NCBI GenBank assembly: GCA_900768265.1
Contig: CAAGCF010000028.1
Location: 1-47,864 of the forward strand
Length of the DNA stretch: 47,864 bases
DNA from: an uncultured Collinsella sp.
Lineage (GTDB): Bacteria > Actinomycetota > Coriobacteriia > Coriobacteriales > Coriobacteriaceae
Direction of reading: 5' to 3'
The first letter of the stretch is position 1. Every line of letters starts with the position of its first letter. The position numbers were made by a program, and so were the translations under genes. Below are positions 15,877 to 23,349 of this stretch, piece after piece. The notes beneath the pieces are model-generated. The model was not told the origin of the DNA and ran no database searches. It saw nothing but the letters and a program-made list of their open reading frames with translations.

Positions 15877-16058
15877 CGAAGGTGAATACTTTTCCGCAAA
15901 GTGAACGAGCAAAAACGAGCCCCCGAGGCATCGACACTTTTAAGGCGCCGTTTCCTGCGGTTTCGCCGAGTTTTTCCTGCAGTTTTGCCGCCAAAAAGCG
16001 TGGATGCTTCGGGGGTCCAAAATAGGTCGTTCACTTCGCGGAAAAGTATTCACCTTCG
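15877..16058. repeat. 182-bp long inverted repeat
   Basis: The 30-base arms 15877-15906 and 16029-16058 (CGAAGGTGAATACTTTTCCG and its complement) match 29 of 30. A second, inner pair (CCCCCGAGGCATC / GATGCTTCGGGGG) continues the hairpin. It sits between two convergent genes, each with its own terminator, so transcription stop is not its obvious role. It could be a MITE remnant or a structured RNA. Confidence 0.85.
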
Positions 16059-16093
16059 TTTTCGCGCAGACACGAATCCGGCCGCCACAACGC

Positions 16094-16123
16094 AAAAAGG
16101 GGCCCGCGCGCAGCGCAGGCCCC
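16094..16123 (-). terminator. Rho-independent terminator of the first SIS gene
   Basis: On the reverse strand GGGGCCTGCGC pairs with GCGCGGGCCCC, followed by TTTTT. It ends about 25 bases past the stop at 16148. Confidence 0.88.
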
Positions 16124-16147
16124 GTCAAAAAAGATAATTCCCGGTAC

Positions 16148-17116
16148 CTAGTACTGCTCGATGCCCATGTAGCGACGGATCTCGGGGCTGTGGTCGAACA
16201 CCTTGCCGCGTGCGGCGCGCAGCTCACAGCTCATCGCGTAGAAGAAGATCGGCTCCAGGTACGAACGCACGCTGGCAGGCACGTCGCCCACGCCGTACTC
16301 GAGCGCGTCGAGCACCATGATCGTGTCGGTGTGCGTGTTGAGGAACGCCAGCGCGCGCTCCTCCATGGGGCGGCACTCGCCCGATCCGAGCTGCACAAAG
16401 TAGAACACGCCGGGCTCGGTGGCCTCGAACGGGCCGTGGAAATACTCGCCGGAGTGGATGTAGCAGCAGTGCTGCCACTGCATCTCCATGAGCGAGCAGA
16501 TCGCCATGGCGTAGGTCTGGCTAAAGTTGGGGCCGGAGCCCAGGATATAGAAAAACTCGTGCTGCTGGCAGAGCTCGGCAAAGCGAGCGCCCAGCTCGGT
16601 GTTGACCTTCTCGCGGGCGGCGGGCAGCAGCGCATCCATCTGCTTGAGGCCCTCGTACATGTCGGCGAGTGCCTCGTAGCCTTCCTGCTGGTCGAGCAGC
16701 TCGGCGGCGATCAGAGCGCCGATGCCCTGAGGCACCTCGGCTTGCGGCACGCCCTCGCCCCAGGGGTAGACCCAGGTGGTCCACTTGCCGTTGTCGATCT
16801 TGGAGCCCTCGCAGTCGGTCATGGCGACGACCTCGGCACCGGCGGCCAGCGCCATCTCGCAGCCGTCGACGACCTCCTGCGTGTTGCCGCTGTGGCTGCA
16901 GGCAATAACGAGCGACTTCGGCCCCAGGCTCTTGGGAGCCATCAGACAAAACTCGCGTGCCGTGTAGACCGTCGAGGTAAACGTGGTGGCCTCGCGCTTG
17001 AGCAGCTCGTTGGCCGGCATCAGGTCGATCATCGAACCGCCGCAGGCGATCCAAAAGACGTTCTCAATCTTGCCCTTGCGCTCGATGATTTCCTGAACCA
17101 GATCATGTGCGTTCAT
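16148..17116 (-). CDS. SIS-domain sugar-phosphate deglycase/isomerase, module 1
   Basis: A 322-residue SIS (sugar isomerase) protein of the FrlB/Gfr deglycase group, which cleaves 6-phosphorylated Amadori products such as fructoselysine-6-P. The first SIS domain shows VFWIACGGSMIDLMPANE and SHSGNTQEVV, the phosphosugar-binding Ser/Thr loop. The second shows ILGSGPNFSQTYAMA and SGEYFHGPFE, whose Glu/His residues are conserved in deglycases. AAGGAGG precedes the ATG. Downstream of a gntR on the same strand, with two direct-repeat operator candidates in between. The tail RRYMGIEQY differs from modules 2 and 3 (RRYMWKL). Substrate unknown. Confidence 0.85.
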   Translation of the reverse strand: MNAHDLVQEIIERKGKIENVFWIACGGSMIDLMPANELLKREATTFTSTVYTAREFCLMAPKSLGPKSLVIACSHSGNTQEVVDGCEMALAAGAEVVAMTDCEGSKIDNGKWTTWVYPWGEGVPQAEVPQGIGALIAAELLDQQEGYEALADMYEGLKQMDALLPAAREKVNTELGARFAELCQQHEFFYILGSGPNFSQTYAMAICSLMEMQWQHCCYIHSGEYFHGPFEATEPGVFYFVQLGSGECRPMEERALAFLNTHTDTIMVLDALEYGVGDVPASVRSYLEPIFFYAMSCELRAARGKVFDHSPEIRRYMGIEQY

Positions 17117-17172
17117 GGTGATGTTCCTCCTTGTGGGGCGGCTTTGAGCGACGACGGCTCGTACCTGCTGTC

Positions 17173-17193
17173 GTTCTATGTTGTCCTATTTAT
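17173..17193. promoter_or_regulatory. Module 1 operator candidate, site 1
   Basis: GTTCTATGTTGTCCTATTT and two further bases. It is repeated as site 2 at 17235-17255 with 19 of 21 identities. It lies upstream of the SIS gene and is probably bound by the GntR protein encoded at 17261-18025. Confidence 0.6.
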
Positions 17194-17234
17194 AACACGC
17201 ACGGCAACGCCCGTGAAGTCATTTCACCAAAGTT

Positions 17235-17255
17235 GTTCTATGTTGTTCTATCTAT
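17235..17255. promoter_or_regulatory. Module 1 operator candidate, site 2
   Basis: GTTCTATGTTGTTCTATCT and two further bases, in direct orientation 62 bases from site 1 and a few bases past the gntR stop. Inside each site the half GTTCTATGTTGT repeats the TCTAT/CCTAT step, giving tandem contacts. Confidence 0.6.
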
Positions 17256-17260
17256 GGACG

Positions 17261-18025
17261 TTAGATGTCGAACACGTAGCGCGAGCCCACGATCTTTTGG
17301 CGTCCGAGCAGCAAGGGGCGCTCGTCCTCATCGGTAAAGTACGCCTCCATATAGAAGAGCGGCTCGCCGACCGGCACCTCCAGCAGTGGGGCCGCTTGAG
17401 CATCGGCAAGCGCAATCTCCACGGTGCAGGGGTCGGACTTGAGCGGCGCACGGCCCGAATGCTCGGCAACGAGCGCAAAGATTGAGTTATCGGTGAGGTC
17501 CTTGTCGGCAAGCGTCTGCAGGTAGGGATGGTCGGCGAGCACAAAGGCGTTGTTCTCAAGCATGACAGGGATGCCGTCGGCTGTGCGCACGCGTTCGACC
17601 ACGATAAGCTCGCAGCCGGGTTCCACGCCAAAGAACGCCGCATCCTCGCGCGTCGCCGCGACCACCGTGCGCGACACCAAACGCGCACCCGGCACCATGT
17701 CGTTGGCAGCACAACCCTCAGTAAAGCTCTGGACGTCACCCTTCTGGCGAATCTTGCGCTTGAGCTTGGGCGCACACACAAAGGTGCCCCTCCCCTGCTG
17801 GCGGTTGAGATACCCCGCACGCGACAGCTCCTCGATGGCACGGCGCACGGTGACGCGTCCCACGCCATAGGACTTCGCGAGCTCCATCTCGGAAGGAATG
17901 CGCGAGCCGGCAGGGTACACACCGCGCGCGATCTCGCCCTTTAGGTCGTCCATGACCTGCTGGTACAGCGGCACGGCGGACACCTCGGCACGCTCGGAAC
18001 GTTCGGTCTTGCTATCGGCTACCAT
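17261..18025 (-). CDS. GntR/HutC-family repressor with UTRA domain, module 1
   Basis: A 254-residue regulator. The winged helix is at about residues 18-85 (VPLYQQVMDDLKGEIARG, RIPSEMELAKSYGVGRVTVRRAIEEL, GRGTFV). A UTRA ligand domain follows, ending LLLGRQKIVGSRYVFDI. UTRA proteins bind phosphorylated sugars. The ATG is 2 bases after the recQ stop, so translation is probably coupled to recQ, an unusual arrangement for a sugar regulator. The SIS gene lies 144 bases downstream, separated by operator-like repeats. It shares its overall design with the module 2 and 3 regulators. Confidence 0.93.
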   Translation of the reverse strand: MVADSKTERSERAEVSAVPLYQQVMDDLKGEIARGVYPAGSRIPSEMELAKSYGVGRVTVRRAIEELSRAGYLNRQQGRGTFVCAPKLKRKIRQKGDVQSFTEGCAANDMVPGARLVSRTVVAATREDAAFFGVEPGCELIVVERVRTADGIPVMLENNAFVLADHPYLQTLADKDLTDNSIFALVAEHSGRAPLKSDPCTVEIALADAQAAPLLEVPVGEPLFYMEAYFTDEDERPLLLGRQKIVGSRYVFDI

Positions 18026-18027
18026 CG

Positions 18028-20010
18028 TTACGCTCCATCCCGTGCATGCTCGGACTCAAACTCTTCAATCGCCGCCATAAACTGCTCGCCAAAGGCGTCG
18101 GCCTTTTTCTCGCCGATGCCGTTGACCTGGATAAGCTCGTCGCGCGTCTGCGGGCGTAGGCGGCATAGACCGCGCAGAGCCTTGTCGGAAAAGACCATGT
18201 ACGGCGCCATCTCCAGCTCGGTCGAGATCTCCTTGCGCAGGGCACGCAGGCGCTCGAACAGCTCGGCATCGTCACCCACACGCGGGCGCTGATCCAGCTC
18301 GGCCTCCTCGCGCAGCAGATCCACCGCACGGCGGGCGCGGGCCGAGGCCTTGCGCTTGGACGCGCGACGCTTAACGGTAAAGGCGAACGCCTCGTCCTCG
18401 ACCTCGCCGGCGCGCGAGCCTAGCCCCACGACCGGGTACTGCCCCTGCGAGGTGGCCAAGTAACCGCGGCCGCACAGCTGGCCGATGATGTCCTTGATGC
18501 GCCCGACCGATTCGCTCGACAGCTCACCGTAGCCGCGATCCTCGTCCAGATGCATCTGGCGAATGCGCTCGGTGTTGCCGCCGTGGAGCACGTCGGCGAT
18601 GAGCGACTTGCCAAAGCGCATGGGTCGCGCGGCCACGTAGCGCACGGCGGCGCGGGCCATATCGGTGACGTCCTCGACCTCGAACTGCGTGAGGCAGTTG
18701 CTGCAGTTGCCGCAGCCCTCGGCGTCGTCCGTGGCGGTGGCGCCCGTACCGGCCGCAGCCGCATGCTCGGCCGCGGCCTCGTCGCCAAAGTAGCGCAACA
18801 TATATTCGCGCAGACAGCCGGTGGTATTGCAGTAGCCCTCCATCTGGCTGAGCAGGCGGTAGCGGTTCTGGAGCGCCCACGCGCGCTGCTCGTCGTCAAG
18901 CGCCTCATCGGCGGCATCGCCGCGGTCGATTAAAAAGCGGCGCATGCGAAAATCGTTACCGTTCCACAGCAAGTGGCAGCTTGCCGGGTCGCCATCACGG
19001 CCGGCGCGGCCCGCCTCTTGGTAGTATGCCTCGATGCTCTCGGGCACGTTGTTGTGGATCACGTAGCGCACGTTGGGCTTGTCGATGCCCATGCCAAAGG
19101 CGTTGGTGGCAACCATCACCTGAATGTCGTCGTCGATAAAGGCACGCTGGCTCTGGCGGCGGGCGTCGTTGCCCATGCCGGCATGGTAGCGACCCACGCG
19201 AATGCCGCTGGGGCCCAGTGCCTCGGCAAGCTCGCCTGCCAGCGCATCGACCGTCTTGCGGGTCGAGCAATACACGATGCCGCTCTCGCCCGAATGCGCA
19301 ATCACATAGTCGCGCACCCAGGCGGTCTTGGCCTTGTCGCCCATCTCCTCGCAACCAAAGTAGAGGTTCTTGCGATCGAAGCCCGTCACCACCGTCGCGG
19401 GGTTTTGCAGGCCGAGCATTTGCTGAATGTCCGCGCGCACACGCTCGGTCGCCGTAGCGGTAAAGGCTGCCACGATAGGGCGCTGCGGCAGGGAATCGAT
19501 GAACTCGCGAATCTGCAGGTAGGCGGGGCGGAAATCCTGGCCCCATTGGCTTACACAGTGGGCCTCGTCAATTGCCACGAGTGGCACGCCAATGCCGCCG
19601 TGCGCCGCGGCCTCCTGCGCAAAGGCCAAAAAACGCGGCTCGAGCAAGCGCTCGGGCGCCACGTACATAAGCTGGTAGCGGCCCTCGCGCGCCCGCTTGA
19701 GCACGGTGTTTTGCTGGGCCGGAGTAAGGCTGGAGTTGAGATAGCTGGGTCGCGCACCCGCCGCGAGCAACGCACGGGTCTGGTCCTCCATAAGCGACAG
19801 CAGCGGACTCACCACAAAGGTGATGCCGGGCAGCATGAGCGCGGGCACCTGGTAGCAAATGGACTTGCCGGCGCCCGTGGGCATAACGCCCAGCGCATCG
19901 CGACCGGCAAGAATCGCATCGACCATGCGGTCCTGTCCCGGGCGAAACGAGGTGTAGCCAAAATAGGCGCCGAGCGTGTCGAGCGCCATCTGCTGCATGC
20001 TATCGGTCAT
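18028..20010 (-). CDS. recQ: ATP-dependent DNA helicase RecQ
   Basis: A 660-residue 3'-5' DNA helicase used in recombination repair. Walker A is at about residue 45 (PTGAGKSICYQ), the DEAH box is in VAIDEAHCVSQWGQDFRP, and motif VI in QEAGRAGRDG. Four zinc-binding cysteines (CNTTGC ... CGNCSNC) precede a winged-helix RQC domain. The HRDC domain at the C-terminus ends with a helix-hairpin-helix-like VNGIGEKKADAFG. An Ala/Glu-rich insertion splits the zinc region. TAGGA precedes the ATG at 20010. The downstream gntR starts 2 bases after its stop. Confidence 0.96.
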   Translation of the reverse strand: MTDSMQQMALDTLGAYFGYTSFRPGQDRMVDAILAGRDALGVMPTGAGKSICYQVPALMLPGITFVVSPLLSLMEDQTRALLAAGARPSYLNSSLTPAQQNTVLKRAREGRYQLMYVAPERLLEPRFLAFAQEAAAHGGIGVPLVAIDEAHCVSQWGQDFRPAYLQIREFIDSLPQRPIVAAFTATATERVRADIQQMLGLQNPATVVTGFDRKNLYFGCEEMGDKAKTAWVRDYVIAHSGESGIVYCSTRKTVDALAGELAEALGPSGIRVGRYHAGMGNDARRQSQRAFIDDDIQVMVATNAFGMGIDKPNVRYVIHNNVPESIEAYYQEAGRAGRDGDPASCHLLWNGNDFRMRRFLIDRGDAADEALDDEQRAWALQNRYRLLSQMEGYCNTTGCLREYMLRYFGDEAAAEHAAAAGTGATATDDAEGCGNCSNCLTQFEVEDVTDMARAAVRYVAARPMRFGKSLIADVLHGGNTERIRQMHLDEDRGYGELSSESVGRIKDIIGQLCGRGYLATSQGQYPVVGLGSRAGEVEDEAFAFTVKRRASKRKASARARRAVDLLREEAELDQRPRVGDDAELFERLRALRKEISTELEMAPYMVFSDKALRGLCRLRPQTRDELIQVNGIGEKKADAFGEQFMAAIEEFESEHARDGA

Positions 20011-20101
20011 GGTTTCCTAACGTCCAAGTCATCTGCCGCCGATTATACGCCGCCACGCGGACCGGCGTCGCCCGGCTGTCAGCCACGCTCATTCTGCGGG
20101 T

Positions 20102-20155
20102 AGTCATTGGGGACGTTCTTGAATGACCAGTCGTTTAAGAACGTCCCCAATGACT
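20102..20155. repeat. Perfect 19-bp inverted repeat hairpin
   Basis: AGTCATTGGGGACGTTCTT (20102-20120) and its exact complement (20137-20155) enclose 16 bases. It contains the GGGGACGTTC motif shared with 28530-28540, and belongs to the GGGGAC-type palindromes of this window. Confidence 0.9.
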
Positions 20156-20173
20156 GACCGATGTCTTGGCAAC

Positions 20174-20288
20174 GACAGCGAAAACCCGCCAGGGCGAGCA
20201 AGGTGCCTTGAAACTAGGCGGCATTGACCTTCTGGTCATGCCGCCGAAGTTGAAAGGCAGATTGCCGCTCTGACGGGTTTGCAGCGTC
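20174..20288. repeat. 115-base imperfect hairpin downstream of gntR module 2
   Basis: The two halves fold back about a TTCT centre near 20231-20234. Pairings include GGCGGCAT/ATGCCGCC, TGCCTT/AAGGCA, CAGGGCG/CGCTCTG and AAACCCG/CGGGTTT. It lies in the space between the start of recQ and the stop of gntR, in the 3' region of the latter. Confidence 0.75.
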
Positions 20289-20293
20289 AAGCC

Positions 20294-20369
20294 GTTACGC
20301 GGTTTGGTAAAACCGCGTAACCAAAGGCGCAGCGTCGATCGGTCCGCCGTTCGTTAGAACGGCGGAACC
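20294..20369. repeat. Two further perfect hairpins in the 3' region of gntR module 2
   Basis: GTTACGCGGTTT / AAACCGCGTAAC (20294-20321, loop GGTA) is a perfect 12-bp stem. GGTCCGCCGTTC / GAACGGCGGAACC (20341-20369, loop GTTA) is near perfect and ends 5 bases from the gntR stop. Neither has a clear T-tract on the reverse strand, so terminator activity is uncertain. Confidence 0.75.
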
Positions 20370-20373
20370 AACC

Positions 20374-21093
20374 CTACATCACCATGACGTAGCGGCTGCC
20401 CACGTAGTACTGCTTGCCGAGCAAAACTGGCTCGCCGTTGGGACCGATAAAACCGGCACGTAGGTTGAGCAACGGATCGTGCGGTGCAATACCCAGCTCT
20501 GCCGCCTGCTCGGTATTGGCGCGCACGGCCTCGACCGTGCGGTAGCCAACCGAGACGATCGGGGTGCCGCCGACACGCTCGACTTCGGCAAAAATCGACT
20601 TATCCTCAAGATCGGCCGTCAGCAGCTCGCGATACTGATCAAACGGCACAAAGATGTTCTCCTCAAAGATGGGCTCGCCGTCGGCTGTACGTACGCGCTT
20701 GATGTGCAGCAGCAGCGCGTCCTTCTGCAGGCCAAAGAACTCCATCTCGTTTTGACGTGCCGGCACAATCTGGCGATCGACCACGTGTGCACCCGCCTTC
20801 ATGCCATTGTCGGCACACAGCGCGGTAAACGTCTGCAGCGTCGAGGCGTGGAACTGGCGGTTGATGTGCGGCGTAGAAACAAAGGTGCCGCGGCCCTGCT
20901 GCTTGACCAGGTAGCCATCGGAGCACAGTTCCTCAACGGCGCGGCGCACCGTAATGCGGCTCACCTCGTACTGCTCGGCAAGCTCAAGCTCGGACGGGAT
21001 ACGCTCCTTGGGTGCATAAACACCTTTCTCGATCGCATCCTTGATTTCGTCGTAAATCTGCTGGTAAAGTGGTGCATTTTTGGGTGCAGGCAT
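20374..21093 (-). CDS. GntR/HutC-family repressor with UTRA domain, module 2
   Basis: A 239-residue regulator: winged helix at residues ~6-75 (APLYQQIYDEIKDAIEKG, RIPSELELAEQYEVSRITVRRAVEEL, GRGTFV) and a UTRA domain ending VLLGKQYYVGSRYVMVM. AT-rich DNA upstream carries a palindromic site (21136-21152) whose core also precedes the PTS operon and the EamA gene, so this is the best candidate repressor for both and for itself. The Shine-Dalgarno is weak. A phosphorylated Amadori sugar or hexose is the likely effector, inferred from the PTS/SIS neighbourhood. Confidence 0.93.
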   Translation of the reverse strand: MPAPKNAPLYQQIYDEIKDAIEKGVYAPKERIPSELELAEQYEVSRITVRRAVEELCSDGYLVKQQGRGTFVSTPHINRQFHASTLQTFTALCADNGMKAGAHVVDRQIVPARQNEMEFFGLQKDALLLHIKRVRTADGEPIFEENIFVPFDQYRELLTADLEDKSIFAEVERVGGTPIVSVGYRTVEAVRANTEQAAELGIAPHDPLLNLRAGFIGPNGEPVLLGKQYYVGSRYVMVM

Positions 21094-21135
21094 ATCTGAT
21101 CACTCTTATCAAAATATCGAAATTACTAATACGTA

Positions 21136-21152
21136 TATAACGTCTAGTTATA
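21136..21152. promoter_or_regulatory. Module 2 operator candidate, site A
   Basis: TATAACGTCTAGTTATA is an inverted repeat (TATAAC / GTTATA) 43 bases upstream of gntR module 2. Its core TATAACGWCT is shared with 27162-27179 and 28438-28455. Confidence 0.65.
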
Positions 21153-21197
21153 TGATACCTCAGTTTGATAAAACGATACACCATATACAGCAAATCC

Positions 21198-22205
21198 TTA
21201 CCTGCCGTCGTCCTGCTGCAGGCTGTCCTGCTCGATGAGGCGAGCCTGCCTGCTCGCCATGCGCGCGGGCTTGTCGGGATCGGGTACGGCCGTGGGCATG
21301 GGCTCGTCGACATGACCGCCCCACCAGCCGCCCACAAAGTTGAGCGTGTGGAACACATTGATCACGGCGCCGGGATCAATGTCGCACACCAGCTTGATAA
21401 TGTCCTGGCTCTCGTAGGTCGAGACAACGGCGTGCAGCAGGTACATTTTCTCGCGGCTATATCCGCCGATGACCTCGGCGCAGCTAATACCATGCTGAAA
21501 ATGGTCAACATAGGCGGTCATGACCTCGTCCGCCTTACGCGTCGTGATCTGCAGCGTCACGCGATCGTAGCGACGATAGAAGCTGTCGATGGTCTTGGTC
21601 GAAATAAACTGGAACACGATGGAGTACGCTGCGTTGTCCCAGCCAAACATAAAACCAAAGATCGCCAGGATAAAGCAGTTGAAACCAAAGATAACGCCCC
21701 AGATGGTCTTGCCCGTGTGGTTGGAGACCCACAGCGCGATAAAGTCGGTGCCGCCGGTAGATGCGCCGGACTTGAGCGCGATGGCAGCGCCCAGACCCGA
21801 GACCACGCCACCAAAAATAATGAGCATGATCTTGTCGCCCAAAAACGGCGCGAAGTGAAAGACGTTGAGGAACAGCGACGAGAGCACGACCTGCATCATC
21901 GAGAAGATGACGAAGCGCTTGCTAATGCCGCTCCAGCATAGGAGCGCCACGGGGATGTTGAGCGCGAGCATACCGAGCGAGATGTCGATGTGAACGCCGC
22001 CCAGCGAGGTGACGCGATCGAGCAGGACCGCGACGCCGGTGAGGCCGCTCGGAAGCAGGTCGGCGGGCTGAATGAACGCCTGGATCAGGAATGTCTGAAG
22101 AACGGCGGAAATGGTGACCGCTACGGCGGTGATGGCGCGGCGGACGATGGTGAGGCGGCCGAGCACGAGCACGCGGTCCGTGAGCTGGTCGATGGCGTTC
22201 GCCAC
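21198..22205 (-). CDS. YitT-family membrane protein
   Basis: A 335-residue protein. The first ~210 residues contain about five hydrophobic spans (ISAVLQTFLIQAFIQPADLLPSG ... SLGMLALNIPVALLC ... ASTGGTDFIALWV ... FNCFILAIFGFMFG). A cytoplasmic DUF2179 domain follows (FYRRYDRVTLQITTRKADEVMTAYVD ... GYSREKMYLLHAVVS). The STGGTD motif is typical of YitT proteins. GTG at 22205 is the start, with GGGAG 5 bases upstream. The function of the family is not established. It lies next to gntR module 2 but the gap contains that gene's promoter, so a shared transcript is not implied. Confidence 0.9.
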   Translation of the reverse strand: MANAIDQLTDRVLVLGRLTIVRRAITAVAVTISAVLQTFLIQAFIQPADLLPSGLTGVAVLLDRVTSLGGVHIDISLGMLALNIPVALLCWSGISKRFVIFSMMQVVLSSLFLNVFHFAPFLGDKIMLIIFGGVVSGLGAAIALKSGASTGGTDFIALWVSNHTGKTIWGVIFGFNCFILAIFGFMFGWDNAAYSIVFQFISTKTIDSFYRRYDRVTLQITTRKADEVMTAYVDHFQHGISCAEVIGGYSREKMYLLHAVVSTYESQDIIKLVCDIDPGAVINVFHTLNFVGGWWGGHVDEPMPTAVPDPDKPARMASRQARLIEQDSLQQDDGR

Positions 22206-22343
22206 GTAGGCTCCCTTCGAAGGCAGATGTAATTGTGGGGCATGTCGGCGATTGTAGCATGGAGCGACAGAGGGCGCCTCAATTCACCCTCTCTCGACAA
22301 CCAAAACGGGACCAGCAAGTCCTACGACCAAAGGGCAAAAATC

Positions 22344-22465
22344 TAAGTGAGTAGACTTTTTACGATCTGCCGAGCACACCCAAAACTGCCACCTCTGTGA
22401 CCTGCGGTTTTACTAAGGCAGAAACGCTTTGTGCTCGGCCTGCGCCAAAAAGCCTACTCACTTAG
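22344..22465. repeat. 122-bp inverted-repeat element, copy 1
   Basis: The termini are CTAAGTGAGTAGACTTTTT and AAAAAGCCTACTCACTTAG. The inside holds CACCTCTGTGACCTGCGG and TTTTACTAAGGCAG. A second copy with the same termini and interior is at 30729-30851. Similarity may extend further towards 22575 (GTGCTTCTCGCGGCGG versus GCGCTTCTTGCGGCGA). No coding capacity. Confidence 0.88.
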
Positions 22466-22560
22466 CCCGAATCGAAGCCAAGCGGATCAAAATTGATGCC
22501 AAATTAAGCTAATCCGCAGCAAATGACGCGTGAACCAGTGCTTCTCGCGGCGGATTGACA

Positions 22561-23190
22561 CTACAAAGCGGCCAAAATGTCGGACAGGTTGTCGATGACA
22601 ACGTCGGCGGCAGACTGATCCAGGCTGACGCCCTCGTGCGGACGCAGCGCCAGGACGCGGGCGCCGGAGCGTTTGCCGGCCTCGATACCCAACGGCGAGT
22701 CCTCGATAACCAGGCACTCGGCAGGTTCCACCCCCAGCGCCTCCATGGCGCGCAGGTAGATCTCGGGATCGGGCTTAAACGCGCTGCACTCGTGGCCGCT
22801 GATGGTGTAATCCAGCACGTCGGCGATGCCGGCAATCTCCACCAGCTCGTCGATTAGCTCGCGATAGGACGAGCTCGCGATAGCACATTTCACGCCGCGC
22901 TCGTGCAGCTCGCGCATCACCGGCTCCGTCTGCTCGTTGAGCAGCTCGGCATACGGAACGGGGTGGTCCGGGCTGTAGACCTGCTTATACTCCACGCGCA
23001 GGCGCTCGCGCAGCTCAACATCGTCGGGAACCAGCGCCTCCCAAATGGCCGGCTCGTTAGACCCCGAAAGATCGGGGATCTCGTCAAAGTGGAACCCCTT
23101 CTCTTCCATAAACGCCACGCGACGACGGTTGTAGAACCACTCGGTATCGACCAGCACGCCGTCCATATCAAACAGCACTGCCTTGATCAT
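22561..23190 (-). CDS. HAD-superfamily sugar phosphatase / beta-phosphoglucomutase-like
   Basis: A 209-residue HAD hydrolase. Motif I DMDGVLVDTE (Asp8, Asp10) is at the N-terminus, motif II SSS in the middle, and the motif III Lys and motif IV Asp are in FKPDPEIYLRAMEALG and VIEDSPLGIEAG. The cap domain helix region (residues ~20-80) is of the beta-PGM type. The start at 23190 fits GGGAGGAG; the preceding DNA is a dispersed repeat copy. It is 160 bases downstream of the SIS module 2 gene, but a terminator lies between. Sugar-phosphate dephosphorylation or isomerisation is likely; the substrate is unknown. Confidence 0.88.
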   Translation of the reverse strand: MIKAVLFDMDGVLVDTEWFYNRRRVAFMEEKGFHFDEIPDLSGSNEPAIWEALVPDDVELRERLRVEYKQVYSPDHPVPYAELLNEQTEPVMRELHERGVKCAIASSSYRELIDELVEIAGIADVLDYTISGHECSAFKPDPEIYLRAMEALGVEPAECLVIEDSPLGIEAGKRSGARVLALRPHEGVSLDQSAADVVIDNLSDILAAL

Positions 23191-23200
23191 ACGCATCTCC

Positions 23201-23270
23201 TCCCACCTGCCAAAAAGGGACAGGTTTATTTTGGTAGGTTTTATCTGGGGTTTTACGACGCGACGGATTC
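23201..23270 (-). repeat. ~68-bp dispersed repeat ending in a Shine-Dalgarno, copy 2
   Basis: On the reverse strand it reads GAATCCGTCGCG ... CCCAGATAAAACCT ... AATAAACCTGTCCC ... GGCAGGTGGGAG. It aligns along its length with 11363-11430. Its last bases GGGAGGAG are the ribosome site of the HAD gene. Confidence 0.85.
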
Positions 23271-23284
23271 GCCCTCCCCAAAGC

Positions 23285-23315
23285 AAAAAGGGGACGGGGC
23301 GCAAACCCCATCCCC
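23285..23315 (-). terminator. Rho-independent terminator after SIS module 2
   Basis: On the reverse strand GGGGATGGGG pairs with CCCCGTCCCC (loop TTTGCG) and is followed by TTTTT, 35 bases past the SIS stop. Confidence 0.9.
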
Positions 23316-23349
23316 TCTCAATCAACCCGTAAGGTCTACTTACTTGTGA

